This document shows positions 7,598-16,654 of a stretch of 36,081 bases of DNA, piece by piece. This stretch comes from a virus. The number at the start of each line of letters is the position of its first letter. The first letter of the stretch is position 1. Made by a program: the position numbers and the translations under genes. The DNA is taken from IMG/VR virus record IMGVR_UViG_3300012925_000010, positions 1-36,081 of that record. One strand, given 5' to 3'. The notes under the pieces were generated by a model. That model did no database searches. It was not told where the DNA came from and saw nothing but the letters and a program-made list of their open reading frames with translations.

Positions 7598-9639
7598 CAC
7601 CGTCTCCCCTGCGCCGAGTAGCGATATCTCACATACCCCAAGCGGGAGAAACTACCAAGGTCATTGCCGGAGATGGTGACGCTGGTCAGGCCACCACGAA
7701 AGCGCGTGGTGACGTATTCTGTGGCTTGCGTCACGGTGAACGGGCCGTATGACACAGGCGTGTCGCCAGGATAATTGGCGACATGGAACGTCATATTTAT
7801 CTGAGCGGTCGAAGGCTGGCCGAACTCACCGAACTTGAAGTCCGGTCGCCACTGATCGACGAAGGCGTAGTCCTCGCCCTCGCCGATCCGGAAATACCCC
7901 GTCGTATAGGACCACGCTATCGGTTGGCCGGCAGCATCATTGCCCACCTCGTGCTGATAGATCACGCCGCCCGGGTTGGCGCCGATCGGCGGTCCGAGCA
8001 CGCTCTGGTCGATCCATGCCGAACGCGGCAACAGGCCATAGTCGAACGGCTGCCCCGGCTCGGTGATGTTGAACTTGACGTAGCTGTCGTTCTCGCCGTT
8101 GACGCTTGCCAACGACGGATAGAACCAACCCACCTCGTTGAACCCGGTATTCGGCATCGCGCGAACGTTCTGGATAAATGCAGTGTTGAGGTTCTGGAAA
8201 ACCGCATCCCACACCGGGCACGGGATCACCTCCACGCCGGAGCCTGCATAACGATAGAGGTTCGAGGTCCCCATCCAATAGACCCCACCGCGCAGCTGCT
8301 GCGGCGAATGCGAGGAACACGCTCCGGCACCGGCCCCGATCTTGTTGAAGCCATAGACGTTGGGAAAGCCGACGAAGTTCATCACCCACAGATCGAGATC
8401 GGTCCAGATCAGGTTCTGGTTGGAGACCGCCATCCCGGCCACGATGCGCGATCCCAACGGGATGCGGAAATTACGCGCGAGATTGGTGTCTGATGGGGTC
8501 CAGTCGAAGAAGTTTCCGCTATCACACCATTGCACCAAGAGCGGGTCTTGCAGCACGCCGATCTGCTCGCTGATGGTCGAGCCATAGGCCACCACGATCT
8601 GCGCCGATGTCGAGATGAACATGCCGGCATTGAAGATCGGGCCCGAGGCGATCAGCGTCATGTTGCCGAAGCCGCCGGTGGGGTCCCAATAATAGATGCC
8701 GCCATCCTCCGGGCAGGCGAGCAGAAGCTGGCCCCAATTGTCCGTTGTCCAGTCAGATGCTTGGATCGGTATCCCGGTTTGCACAGAGTTCACTACGCCG
8801 GTGCCGTAGCCGCCGAGACCGTAGCCGCCAATTCCGAACCCTACGCCGCCCGCGGGCGGCCCCAGCGAGATATAATAAACCAACTCGGCGTTGCCGCCAT
8901 TCATCGAGAACGAGCCCGCCGCGGTCGCCTGCGCGTTGGCTTGGATAACAAAGTGATTGGCGTCGGTGATCGATGCCGCTGTGTAGAGGCCGCTGATCGT
9001 AACGCCATTGCCGGTTGTCGGGATCGGAAAGACGATCGAATCGGCCCCTACGGTCAAACCGTGGGTGTTGAACGTCACCGAAATATTCGCGCTGTTGACC
9101 GCCGTGGTGAACACTGGAACGGCGCCGCCATTGGCTACGGTGGCCGTGGCGTTGCTGGCGGCCGTGATCCGGTAGCTATGCAGGCCGGTGACGCTGTCGA
9201 TCGGATAGAGACCGGATAGGATGATCCCGCCCACCGAGACCGGGGTATTGTAGAATACCGAATCAAATGTGGTGACCGTGTTGATGTTTGGGTCCGTAAC
9301 CAAGACACTTGGAGACCCAACCGTAGTGGAAAAATTCGGGGCGAAATCCGATACGAAAACTTGCGGCGTAATGTCGGTGAGAACGCCTCCCCGGATAACC
9401 CCGAGTTGCCGCGTGGTACCGACAGCGAGCCGGCTGACTTGGTTGAGGTCCTCCCATGCATGGAGATCGCGCGGCACGCCGGCCAGCGCCAACGGATAGA
9501 AATTGACCCAGCCACCGATCTTCTGGATCAGTCCGTCGCGATACCTGATCAACTGGCTTTGCGAAACGCCGGCCTGATTCAGGGTCGGTGTGCGCTCTAC
9601 ATTGACGCCTGGAATGAGCGTGACGCCACCGAATGGCAC
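7597..9639 (-). CDS. Tail nozzle/hub protein (P22 gp10- or T7 gp12-like)
   Basis: This 680-residue beta-rich protein starts at GTG after a GAGGAG ribosome site. Its N-terminus (PGVNVERTPTLNQAGVSQSQ LIRYRDGLIQKIGGW) and the recurring aromatic-Gly strands (WTTDNWGQLLLACPEDGG, IYYWDPTGGF, GGVYWMGTSNLYRY) resemble the beta-propeller nozzle proteins of podoviruses, which close the short tail and bind host surface or needle. Residues about 260-285 hold a Gly-Tyr-rich run (GIGGYGLGGYGTG). It is followed directly by a small accessory gene and preceded by a collar-domain fibre. Family assignment is from overall pattern rather than a single diagnostic motif. Confidence 0.7.
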   Translation of the reverse strand: MPFGGVTLIPGVNVERTPTLNQAGVSQSQLIRYRDGLIQKIGGWVNFYPLALAGVPRDLHAWEDLNQVSRLAVGTTRQLGVIRGGVLTDITPQVFVSDFAPNFSTTVGSPSVLVTDPNINTVTTFDSVFYNTPVSVGGIILSGLYPIDSVTGLHSYRITAASNATATVANGGAVPVFTTAVNSANISVTFNTHGLTVGADSIVFPIPTTGNGVTISGLYTAASITDANHFVIQANAQATAAGSFSMNGGNAELVYYISLGPPAGGVGFGIGGYGLGGYGTGVVNSVQTGIPIQASDWTTDNWGQLLLACPEDGGIYYWDPTGGFGNMTLIASGPIFNAGMFISTSAQIVVAYGSTISEQIGVLQDPLLVQWCDSGNFFDWTPSDTNLARNFRIPLGSRIVAGMAVSNQNLIWTDLDLWVMNFVGFPNVYGFNKIGAGAGACSSHSPQQLRGGVYWMGTSNLYRYAGSGVEVIPCPVWDAVFQNLNTAFIQNVRAMPNTGFNEVGWFYPSLASVNGENDSYVKFNITEPGQPFDYGLLPRSAWIDQSVLGPPIGANPGGVIYQHEVGNDAAGQPIAWSYTTGYFRIGEGEDYAFVDQWRPDFKFGEFGQPSTAQINMTFHVANYPGDTPVSYGPFTVTQATEYVTTRFRGGLTSVTISGNDLGSFSRLGYVRYRYSAQGRR

Positions 9640-9654
9640 GGCCTATCTCCTCAG

Positions 9655-10665
9655 TTACGTCTTGATAACCCAAATCCCAACCACCTGGGTATTCGGCATA
9701 TTGACGTGGCCGAGACCGCCGCCGGCGCTGTAGGTCGTGTCGATGCCGTTGGAGCTATTGACGCGGACCCCGGTCGAGGACAGGCCGGTGTTGGCTCCCT
9801 GCGGGCTGTTGCCGAAAGCGCCGCCGCCGCCGGTGTTACCGGTGCTGGCGGGCTGGACATATATGTGGGAGTGCTGCGGATCGAATATTCCGGCAGCGTG
9901 GAAGTGCGATGGTATCTGGGCTAGGGTCAGGATCACATTCTGCAAATCCTGCGCTGCTCCGATCGTTTGCCCGGCGATCCCGGAAGCCGCGACCGTAACG
10001 CGCGTCCCGGTGCTGTCATAGGACAGGGGATAGCGGCCACGAAGATCGGGGACGCCGAATGTGGTGATGCCGTTGCCGCCGAAGGCGCTCCCGAGCCAGC
10101 GGCCCAGCGCGCCGAACTGGCTGAAAGTGTAGACCGCGCCATCACAAAGCAAATATGGCGGCACCGTGCACCCCATGACCCAGAACGGAGGACCCGTGGC
10201 GCTGGACCACAGCTTCAGTTCACCCACACTTCCTTGGTCGGTGAACCTGACGTTGGAGCCGTCGTTGTAGATCGTGGCCCGCATGCCTTGCTGGATCGAG
10301 ATGACCTCGGTGGCTGCGGTCGCCCCCCGGAAGGATAGCAGAAGCGCGGCGCTGCCCGTGGTATTGTTCTCGATCGTGTAGACACCGGGCAGCGGCAGAG
10401 TGACCAGCACGTTCCCCGACTGCGCACCGGTGAACTGCAGCACGCGGTTTTGTGATTGGGTAGGACCCGGGGCCGGGGTCGGCGTAAACCCGGCAGGCGA
10501 CGTCAGAGTGACGTTGACGTTGGTGACGGCGATCTGCTGCACGCCGCAGAACATGCCGTCGATCGCCACCATGTTTGGATTGACGGCGACGTCACCCCAG
10601 GTGTCGACATCGGCGCCGGTCAACGGAACGATTATGCCGGCGTTTACTGTGCGCGGGTCTGCCAC
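9655..10665 (-). CDS. Tail fibre with tail-collar domain and HxH motifs
   Basis: This 336-residue protein starts at GTG behind GGGGG. The N-terminus (VPLTGADVDTWGDVAVNPNM) is a virion-attachment segment common in phage fibres. Residues about 148-215 are a phage tail-collar domain, with PPYLLCDGAVYTFSQFGALG followed by FGVPDLRGRYPLSYD. The C-terminal part carries SHFHAAG (HFH at 254-256) and QHSHIYV (HSH at 265-267), then a Gly/Ser-rich segment and GHVNMPNTQVVGIWVIKT at the end. HxH repeats in T4 gp37-type fibre tips bind iron in a trimer, so a trimeric metal-binding tip is likely. It would act in host recognition. Confidence 0.85.
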   Translation of the reverse strand: MADPRTVNAGIIVPLTGADVDTWGDVAVNPNMVAIDGMFCGVQQIAVTNVNVTLTSPAGFTPTPAPGPTQSQNRVLQFTGAQSGNVLVTLPLPGVYTIENNTTGSAALLLSFRGATAATEVISIQQGMRATIYNDGSNVRFTDQGSVGELKLWSSATGPPFWVMGCTVPPYLLCDGAVYTFSQFGALGRWLGSAFGGNGITTFGVPDLRGRYPLSYDSTGTRVTVAASGIAGQTIGAAQDLQNVILTLAQIPSHFHAAGIFDPQHSHIYVQPASTGNTGGGGAFGNSPQGANTGLSSTGVRVNSSNGIDTTYSAGGGLGHVNMPNTQVVGIWVIKT

Positions 10666-10677
10666 AAAGTCCCCCTA

Positions 10678-11397
10678 TCAGGTGCGAGGTGGCGTCGCGA
10701 TCGGGTCCGGCGATTTCGACGACCATCCCTGCGACCCGAATTTCTTCCTGATCTCCTCCACCTTAGCAGAGTCGATCAGCGGTTTGACATGACTTTCCCA
10801 AGTCACGGCCTGCTGTGGATTGTCACCCATCGACGAGAAGTTCTGCTGGTAGCCGGAGGCGAACACGAGTGCAGCCGCAAAGAAAACATCCGGCAAGTAT
10901 AGGCTCAGGAAAGTGGTCTGGTTGGTCAGGGACAGCGGCAGCGGCCTGATCGTGCCGACCACCTCGATGGAGTATGCCGCGTCGGGCCAAGGCCCCACGA
11001 TCCAATCGTTCTGGCTGATCGGAGCCATCATGGTAGGGACCTCCGAGCCGGCGCTGCTGCCGAACGTCATATCGAGGAACTCCTTTGACACCGGCAGCAG
11101 CGGCAGGCGGGAGCCGAGGTCCGGGTCGGTGGTCCCGGCCGGGATGATGGCGTTCATTTCCTCGATGACGACGAACGGATTGCCGGAAACTGTCGGCAGC
11201 GCGAAGTTACGATTGCCGACCACCAAAACTCCCATCTGCCTCACGACGGTCGATAGCAGATCAAGCTCGCGGTACAGCCGCTGCTCGGCATCGTTGATGA
11301 TGTTCGGCAGAGCAGTGACGTAGCCCGGATCGGTCTCTTGGACCGGGAGCATGTTCGCCAGACCGGTGACGAACGAATTGTAGGTGAGGCCGACCAT
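10678..11397 (-). CDS. Adaptor/connector-like virion protein
   Basis: This 239-residue protein begins at ATG after TAGGGGAATTTATCG. The N-terminal block (YVTALPNIINDAEQRLYREL DLL) and the later LPLLPVSKEFLDMTF and SLYLPDVFFAAALVFASGYQ segments are of the type found in podovirus head-tail adaptors or tail tubular A proteins, which form the ring beneath the portal. Helices flank a central beta region (GNRNFALPTVSGNPFVVIEE). A second adaptor-like gene lies at 15940-16641, so one of them may be the real portal adaptor and the other an accessory ring protein. The position beside nozzle and collar genes supports a tail role. Confidence 0.65.
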   Translation of the reverse strand: MVGLTYNSFVTGLANMLPVQETDPGYVTALPNIINDAEQRLYRELDLLSTVVRQMGVLVVGNRNFALPTVSGNPFVVIEEMNAIIPAGTTDPDLGSRLPLLPVSKEFLDMTFGSSAGSEVPTMMAPISQNDWIVGPWPDAAYSIEVVGTIRPLPLSLTNQTTFLSLYLPDVFFAAALVFASGYQQNFSSMGDNPQQAVTWESHVKPLIDSAKVEEIRKKFGSQGWSSKSPDPIATPPRT

Positions 11398-11409
11398 CGA
11401 TAAATTCCC

Positions 11410-12531
11410 CTACCTGCAGTTGACCTGAACCCGGTCGATGACGTGCGCGCGGCCCGGCTGCGATGTCACGGCGCCGCTGAGCGATGCGGCATTCCACTGC
11501 GCCGGGTCCAGCACCACCCACGACGATGCCGAGGACAGGCCGTCCGTGAAGTACCACGCGTTGGAGCCTGTCGAACCGGGAGGCGGAGCCACGTTCATCG
11601 ATGACGAGATCAGCAGGCTCTGGCCGACCGGGAAATTGACCGTCATGCAGTCCGACCATGCCCACTGCGCGGCGGTCATCAAGATTCCTGCGCGCTGATT
11701 GAACGTGAACTCCGTGAACGCGCCAGATGCGCTTGATGTACTGCCGGACTGGGCCGCGACCCCCATGTGCGCAAAATTTGTGGGGGATGGCGGCTGCGAC
11801 GCGGGCGGCGCCTCGATATCGTTCACGTAGTAGACCGGATAGGAAATATGCACCCGGATCGAGGTGACCGCGAATGGCGCCCCCACAATCGAGGTGCGCG
11901 TCGACAGCACCGGGGCGTTCTTCGTCATCTTCAGCGCCTGAACCGGAATGTTCAGCAGGTAGTTTTCGGCAGGTGGCTCTGGAAACACTGGATACTCGTT
12001 GTCGGTCATGATCGCGATGAACGATCCGGAGACCACGCCGCCACCTTGGCATTCGGCTGCCATGATGAAAGCGTCCTTGTTGACGATGTAGGTGCGCGGC
12101 ACCGGATAGGTTCGCCATTCCTGCCGAAGATTCTTGACCGATTCCCAGATGCCCATCGTGGCGAACGAATAGGGCCAGACATATTGGTGATTTGGATACC
12201 CCTGCTTGATGTAGGCCTGACCGGGATCGATGGCCCACGCCACGTTGCCAAATGTCGAAACCTCTGGCGGCACCGGATGCGGATTGCCATTGAAGGGCAA
12301 CGCCCCGTCCCACCAGAACACCGACTCCGATATCTTGAAAGATGGCATCTGGGTTTGCAGCGCGTCGATGTAGTTCTCCAACAGGAAAATCTGGTTGTTG
12401 GTCAGATCGTCCGACAATGCATTGCAGTTGATGGTCGCGATCGGAATCTGGAATGTGGCGCAATGCGCAACAGACCCGGTCAAGGTCACGATCATCAGCA
12501 CACCGAATTGAAGCAAGACTTTTCTCAACAT
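11410..12531 (-). CDS. Exported protein of unknown function
   Basis: This 373-residue protein is read from the ATG at 12529-12531, five bases after the stop of the fibre gene; a TTG two codons upstream is less likely. The first 25 residues form a Sec signal peptide: a basic MLRK start, the hydrophobic core FGVLMIVTLTGSVA, and a likely cleavage near AHCA-T. The Cys at the site does not sit in a lipobox. The mature part is rich in aromatic residues (VFWWDGALPF, NHQYVWPYSFATMGIWES) and beta strands, with a late segment SSWVVLDPAQWNAASLSGAV. I do not recognise the family. Its place between two tail genes suggests a virion or adhesion role, which does not fit easily with export. Confidence 0.75.
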   Translation of the reverse strand: MLRKVLLQFGVLMIVTLTGSVAHCATFQIPIATINCNALSDDLTNNQIFLLENYIDALQTQMPSFKISESVFWWDGALPFNGNPHPVPPEVSTFGNVAWAIDPGQAYIKQGYPNHQYVWPYSFATMGIWESVKNLRQEWRTYPVPRTYIVNKDAFIMAAECQGGGVVSGSFIAIMTDNEYPVFPEPPAENYLLNIPVQALKMTKNAPVLSTRTSIVGAPFAVTSIRVHISYPVYYVNDIEAPPASQPPSPTNFAHMGVAAQSGSTSSASGAFTEFTFNQRAGILMTAAQWAWSDCMTVNFPVGQSLLISSSMNVAPPPGSTGSNAWYFTDGLSSASSWVVLDPAQWNAASLSGAVTSQPGRAHVIDRVQVNCR

Positions 12532-12533
12532 GA

Positions 12534-15023
12534 TCAATGCACCTTTACTGCCTTCATAGCCGATCCGATCGATTGGGCTGTGGACGTACTATAGCCTATC
12601 TGTCCAATGCAATTGACTGTCGTTATGCCTGAAAATTTGTAGATGGTCTCCGGAGTGACCATGGTAAAATTTCCGTTTGGAACAATCGTCGAAGTTGCAC
12701 CAAAGCTGAATGAAGCGAGCGAGCCAACGGGTCCAAAATTCGTTGTTGTCGATGTCCCTACCGCACCCTGCTGCATGACAGTGGTGGCCGCGAAGGACAT
12801 GATGTTTGAGCACGAGATGGACCAAATCCCGGCGCCGAAAGCCTGAGATATCAGAACGACAGGAACGCCATTGCCCATCGCAATGGTGCCAGCGGTTACG
12901 GCTATATCAGCCCCGACTACGCCGGCAGCGGCGCTGCTGCCCGACGTAGATGTCGCAATCCCGCCGGTGTCCGGGCTGAACGCGATGTTGCCGGTCATCG
13001 TCCCGCCGGTCAGAGCGAGATCGAGCGAGGCGTGTCCGGTCAGCGCCGCCGTGATCGTCCCAGCCGAGAAATTGCCAGAGCTATCGCGGGCAACGAGTGT
13101 TGAGGCCGTGTTCGCGCTTGCCACTGATCCTGTTGGCAGCCCGCTGAAAACAGGCGTGACCAAGGTTGGGATTCCGTTGGCGACGAGATTGCCCGTGCCG
13201 GTGACGGCGTTGCTAAGCGTCACGCCGCCATAGGTCAGCGCCGAACCGATGGTAACGCCGCCGCCGCCGGTGGCGAGCGTGACGGAGCCTGTGCTGGCGA
13301 CATTGTTCAGATTGATAGATGCATTGCCTTTGGCATTGATCGCCATCGGCTCATTGGTTCCGGATGAAATAACCCCCACCGAAACACCGCCCGCGGCCGC
13401 CTGCGATGCAATCACGACACCGGTGACAGAAGAAGCGGTTGTGGCATTGACTTGAAATGCCGGGTTGGTCTGCCCATTGGCGCCGACCGAAAATGCCAAC
13501 ACAGAGTTTGATGTAATGATCGCCGGGCCGTTAACCTGCACCGAGCCGGTCACCGCAAGATTATTGGTCCCGATCGCGGCTCCGCCGAGCGCCAACGTTG
13601 TGCCGGTGGCGACACCAAGCTGTGGCGTCGTCATGATTGGTGCAGTGAGCGTCTTGTTTGTGAGCGTCTGGATGGCGGTGAGCGTGACCACGGTATCGCT
13701 CGTGCCGGGGAACGTCATCGTCGTTCCATCTGTGCCGGCCAGCGTCAGTGAATTGTTGAACGTCAGGTTTTTGGCCGACGCACCGGTCACCGTCGAGCCG
13801 GACCCAGTCGAAGCCAGCGTGAAGTTGGCGCCGGTTGCCGACAGCGTGACGCCGTTTGCGATGGTCAGCGTCGCACTGGTTGCCGGCGCGGTGATCGCAA
13901 CCTTGTTGATGCTGGTCGCGCTGGCAACACCGAGCGTCGGCGTCGTCAGGTTCATATTGGTGGCAGCGATGCCGCTCGGCAGCGTCGTCGAGAGCGACGG
14001 CACGCCGGTGCCGCTCGTGACGAGCACCGCATTGTTGGCCGTGGCGAGACCGGCGACGGCGTTGGTCGCTGAGGTGTACAGCAGCTGACTGATCGCGACG
14101 GTATCGGGCCATGTCGTGATGGTCCACACCGGCGCCGATGTGGCGCCCGACCGCAGCATCTGCCCCGCCGTCGCGGTGCCGGCCAGGATCGCGAGATTGG
14201 TCGGACCGGAGTAAACAATGCCGCCGTTCGATGCCGTGAGGCTGACATACGGCGCATTGATCGAGACGACCCCGCCTGCCGATACCGAGATCGGCGCAAC
14301 CCCAGTGACCGCGCCGCCGCCCGAGGACGTCACGCAGGTGGGGCAGGTCAAATTGCCGCTGACGGCATTCAGAACAACCGGAGCCGACGCCGCTACCGCG
14401 AACGTTCCGGTCCCGGCGATGGTTGGCAAAAAGAGCGAGCCCGAACCAGCGGCTGCCTGCGGCACGATCGATACGGTGCCGCTGGAGGACCCACCGAAAC
14501 TCAGGGAGCCGCCTACCGAACCCGGGACGCCGAGAAGCGGGCTCGTCGTGAATGCCGGAGGAGTTCCCGCCAGAACCGAGCCAGCGGCCCCCACAATCGA
14601 AACCTGACCCGTCACAGGATTGATCAGGAGAGGCGCCGATGCGGTACTGACGATGGTGCCCGCCGAAGTAGGCAGAAGAACAATGGCGCTACCAGCGGCC
14701 GCCTGAGCGCGTAGGAGGGCCGTGCCGGAGGTGGCGCCGGCAAAGCCGATCTGCCCGGTCGAGGCGCCAGGGATGCCCAGCACCGGCGCCGTCGTCGCGA
14801 TCGGGACTGCGCTGCCGCCGGTTGGATTCCCGAGCACCGTCCCGCCGGGGATCGGCGTGAGGGCCCCGGCGGGGACCGTGATCCACGTGGCCAAGGCCGG
14901 CGAGCCCGTGGCGTTGCCGCAGACCCGGTTGCCGGGTGCCGTCACGCCACATTGGGCAAGCGCCGCCGATGGCAGCAAGAGAGACAGCCCGGCGGCGGCA
15001 AGCAGCGAACGGAGCAGCTTCAT
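12534..15023 (-). CDS. Long beta-rich tail fibre with signal peptide
   Basis: This 829-residue protein starts at the ATG of a TGATG overlap at 15021-15023; a longer frame upstream would run into the previous gene and is rejected. Residues 1-24 form a Sec signal peptide (LRSLLAAAGLSLLLPSAALA, cleavage after ALAQ or ALA). The rest is low-complexity Ala/Gly/Ser/Thr, typical of trimeric fibre shafts. Fibre signatures include DTVVTLTAIQTLTNKTLTAP, STLVARDSSGNFSAGTITAA and LTGGTMTGNIAFSPDTGG. Residues about 80-147 and 162-229 are an internal duplication. The C-terminal 100 residues (ISCSNIMSF onward) may form a knob. It is probably the main receptor-binding fibre; the reason for export is unclear. 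Confidence 0.8.
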   Translation of the reverse strand: MKLLRSLLAAAGLSLLLPSAALAQCGVTAPGNRVCGNATGSPALATWITVPAGALTPIPGGTVLGNPTGGSAVPIATTAPVLGIPGASTGQIGFAGATSGTALLRAQAAAGSAIVLLPTSAGTIVSTASAPLLINPVTGQVSIVGAAGSVLAGTPPAFTTSPLLGVPGSVGGSLSFGGSSSGTVSIVPQAAAGSGSLFLPTIAGTGTFAVAASAPVVLNAVSGNLTCPTCVTSSGGGAVTGVAPISVSAGGVVSINAPYVSLTASNGGIVYSGPTNLAILAGTATAGQMLRSGATSAPVWTITTWPDTVAISQLLYTSATNAVAGLATANNAVLVTSGTGVPSLSTTLPSGIAATNMNLTTPTLGVASATSINKVAITAPATSATLTIANGVTLSATGANFTLASTGSGSTVTGASAKNLTFNNSLTLAGTDGTTMTFPGTSDTVVTLTAIQTLTNKTLTAPIMTTPQLGVATGTTLALGGAAIGTNNLAVTGSVQVNGPAIITSNSVLAFSVGANGQTNPAFQVNATTASSVTGVVIASQAAAGGVSVGVISSGTNEPMAINAKGNASINLNNVASTGSVTLATGGGGVTIGSALTYGGVTLSNAVTGTGNLVANGIPTLVTPVFSGLPTGSVASANTASTLVARDSSGNFSAGTITAALTGHASLDLALTGGTMTGNIAFSPDTGGIATSTSGSSAAAGVVGADIAVTAGTIAMGNGVPVVLISQAFGAGIWSISCSNIMSFAATTVMQQGAVGTSTTTNFGPVGSLASFSFGATSTIVPNGNFTMVTPETIYKFSGITTVNCIGQIGYSTSTAQSIGSAMKAVKVH
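14337..14786 (-). repeat. Internal duplication in the fibre shaft
   Basis: Two diverged copies, about 14583-14786 and 14337-14540, encode about 68 residues each with a period of about 82 codons. The first reads APVLGIPGASTGQIGFAG then TSGT, QAAAGS, LLPTSAGT and ASAPLLIN. The second reads SPLLGVPGSVGGSLSFGG then SSGT, QAAAGS, FLPTIAGT and ASAPVVLN. The repeat is conserved in protein rather than base by base, which indicates an old duplication or a modular fibre unit. Confidence 0.75.
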
Positions 15024-15544
15024 CAGGCGGTTCCCAAAATCCAAGTGTTGAGCGCCCCGACCGGGCGGAAGAAGTAGCCCCCGTACGGCGTGGCGATCGG
15101 GATGGCAGTGATGCCGTTGGCTGATTCGCCGCCGGTGAAGGTACACGTGATGATCCCAGTCACACCATCGAGGGTGCCGGCCACGTCTTGGACCAATGGC
15201 TCAACCGAATACGTCGTGGCTCGATCGAAGTGAATGTAGGTCGGCTCCGCCACGCTTTTGTTGACGTAGACACGGCCGATGAACGGCGTGGGGATATAGG
15301 GGTCACCCGGAGTAGTATGCTGGCCGTCAGTGATGATGACGCTGCTTTGAGCGAGCGAGATCAGCAGCGCCGACAGCTGCGCCGTGTCGATCTGATAATT
15401 GACCCCTTCGGTCACCACCGACTGCCCGGTGCCGGCAGCCACGACCTCCATCAACTCGGAGCCATTGAGCGTGCCGGTGAAGACCGGCAGATCGGTCATC
15501 TGGCCGCCGTTGAACACCACCGGGGAAACTGGATTGACGCTCAC
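15023..15544 (-). CDS. Tail or baseplate structural protein
   Basis: This 173-residue protein starts at GTG with GAGG eight bases upstream. The N-terminal motif MTDLPVFTGTLNGSELMEVV, followed by GVNYQIDTAQLSALL, is a small domain often found at the start of phage fibre-associated proteins, where it presumably docks to the tail. The C-terminal half (TIITCTFTGGESANGIT-like strands, then PIATPYGGYFFRPVG) is beta rich. It ends one base into the start codon of the long fibre gene (TGATG), so it may be a fibre adaptor made together with the fibre. No enzyme motif is seen. Confidence 0.75.
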   Translation of the reverse strand: MSVNPVSPVVFNGGQMTDLPVFTGTLNGSELMEVVAAGTGQSVVTEGVNYQIDTAQLSALLISLAQSSVIITDGQHTTPGDPYIPTPFIGRVYVNKSVAEPTYIHFDRATTYSVEPLVQDVAGTLDGVTGIITCTFTGGESANGITAIPIATPYGGYFFRPVGALNTWILGTA

Positions 15545-15554
15545 GGCGCGGCCC

Positions 15555-15917
15555 TCATTTGGTGTCGTAATATTTCAGGACCTGCAGATACCGCGGGCGG
15601 CCTCCCTGCAGTACCCGAGGCTGGCCACCCTGCACGAGACGCGGCCAGTATTCATCGATCGCGTAGGGCTCCGGCAGCGCCCGCAGCAATGGCTCCGGAT
15701 CAGGAGAGAGAACTATCGAGCCCAACTGTCGCTGCGGCCTGTCGAGGCACGTATCACAAACCTGAAGATTGAGCGAGATCAGGCGCAGGCCGGCCCACTG
15801 CATCTGATCTTCGAGGGCGACGAGGTTATAGACAAGCCCGCAACGCTGGCATGTCGCCCAACCCTGCGGACTACGCGGGTTGGTGCGGGCTCCTCTGGGA
15901 TGCGGACGATGCGCCAT
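15555..15917 (-). CDS. Zinc-ribbon phage protein
   Basis: This 120-residue protein begins at ATG after GAGGGGGC. Two CxxC knuckles are visible: CQRCG (C23, C26) and CDTCL (C54, C57), separated by 27 residues, which makes a zinc ribbon likely. Between and after them stand MQWAGLRLISLNL and RPQRQLGSIVLSPDPEPLLR, a pattern I associate with a conserved small protein of alphaproteobacterial phages encoded next to connector genes. The C-terminal half is Pro/Arg/Tyr rich with GGQPRVLQGGRPRYLQVLKY. It could be a small structural plug of the head-tail joint or a nucleic-acid binder. Function is not established. Confidence 0.75.
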   Translation of the reverse strand: MAHRPHPRGARTNPRSPQGWATCQRCGLVYNLVALEDQMQWAGLRLISLNLQVCDTCLDRPQRQLGSIVLSPDPEPLLRALPEPYAIDEYWPRLVQGGQPRVLQGGRPRYLQVLKYYDTK

Positions 15918-15939
15918 GCCCCCTCATATCACCGCGGAC

Positions 15940-16641
15940 CTATCGGCGGTAGTAGCTTGAAATACCCGGCGCAATTGAGAGCGGCACGTTCTCGGTGTTC
16001 TGTGTCGCGGCGATCGTCCACGCCTCGACGACATCCGCTTTGCGCATCTTCTCGATATCCGGCGTCGAGTATGGCCGTGAGAGGCGGTGCGCCATCCCCG
16101 CCACGAACCAGTCCAGCCACAAATACGGCAGGTCAGGCGTCTCGCCGCCAGCGAGGTTGGCATCCTGCATCTGGATGCAACGATAGTAATTGAGCGTGTA
16201 GTTGTTGTTCTGGTCAGGCACCGGCCACAGCGTGATGGTCGGCGAGATCAGGCGATCGAACCAGTAGCACGTCGGACGCCCCGGCGTATTTTTGTTGCTG
16301 AAGGAGGCATATTCGGTGCGCGAGATCGGCGTGATGTAGATGTCGTTGGCCGACGTCGGCGAATTTGTGCCGGTCGTGAGCCATGCGTCGAGAATCATCA
16401 CCGTGCGCGGGTCCACCGGATAGGTGGTCTGGCCGTTGATCAGAGGCACCGAGACCTTGTCGACCTTCCACAGATTGACCTGCCTGTTGGCGGCCTCGGC
16501 GAGCAAGAAGTTCAGCTCTCGGCGCGCGGTCTGCATGTGCTCAATGCGCAGCGACGGCGCAAATATCTTGAGGCGTTCGAACGCCGCCAGCACCACCTCG
16601 CCGTTCGAGACGCTGAAATTGTATGTCCCGGATGATGCCAT
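15940..16641 (-). CDS. Head-tail adaptor (P22 gp4/T7 gp11-like)
   Basis: This 233-residue protein starts at ATG after AAGGA. It opens with a helix-rich part: GEVVLAAFERLKIFAPSLRI, then QTARRELNFLLAEAANRQVN. A beta insertion follows, with LINGQTTYPVDPRTVMILDA and ISPTITLWPVPDQNNNYTLN. The C-terminal helices include LPYLWLDWFVAGMAHRLSRP. This order is typical of the adaptor ring proteins that join the portal to the short tail in podoviruses. Its upstream and downstream neighbours are small structural genes, in agreement. The second adaptor-like protein at 10678-11397 shares the general layout. Confidence 0.75.
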   Translation of the reverse strand: MASSGTYNFSVSNGEVVLAAFERLKIFAPSLRIEHMQTARRELNFLLAEAANRQVNLWKVDKVSVPLINGQTTYPVDPRTVMILDAWLTTGTNSPTSANDIYITPISRTEYASFSNKNTPGRPTCYWFDRLISPTITLWPVPDQNNNYTLNYYRCIQMQDANLAGGETPDLPYLWLDWFVAGMAHRLSRPYSTPDIEKMRKADVVEAWTIAATQNTENVPLSIAPGISSYYRR

Positions 16642-16654
16642 GGCGATCCTTCTC

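Noticed and set aside
11261-12463. 400-codon minus-strand frame overlapping the exported protein gene
   Set aside because: It crosses two real genes in another frame and is rich in Arg/His/Gly, as expected of a shadow frame.
12450-12531. Possible lipoprotein signal in the 373-residue exported protein (VAHC)
   Set aside because: The residues before Cys do not fit a lipobox, so an ordinary Sec signal is more likely.
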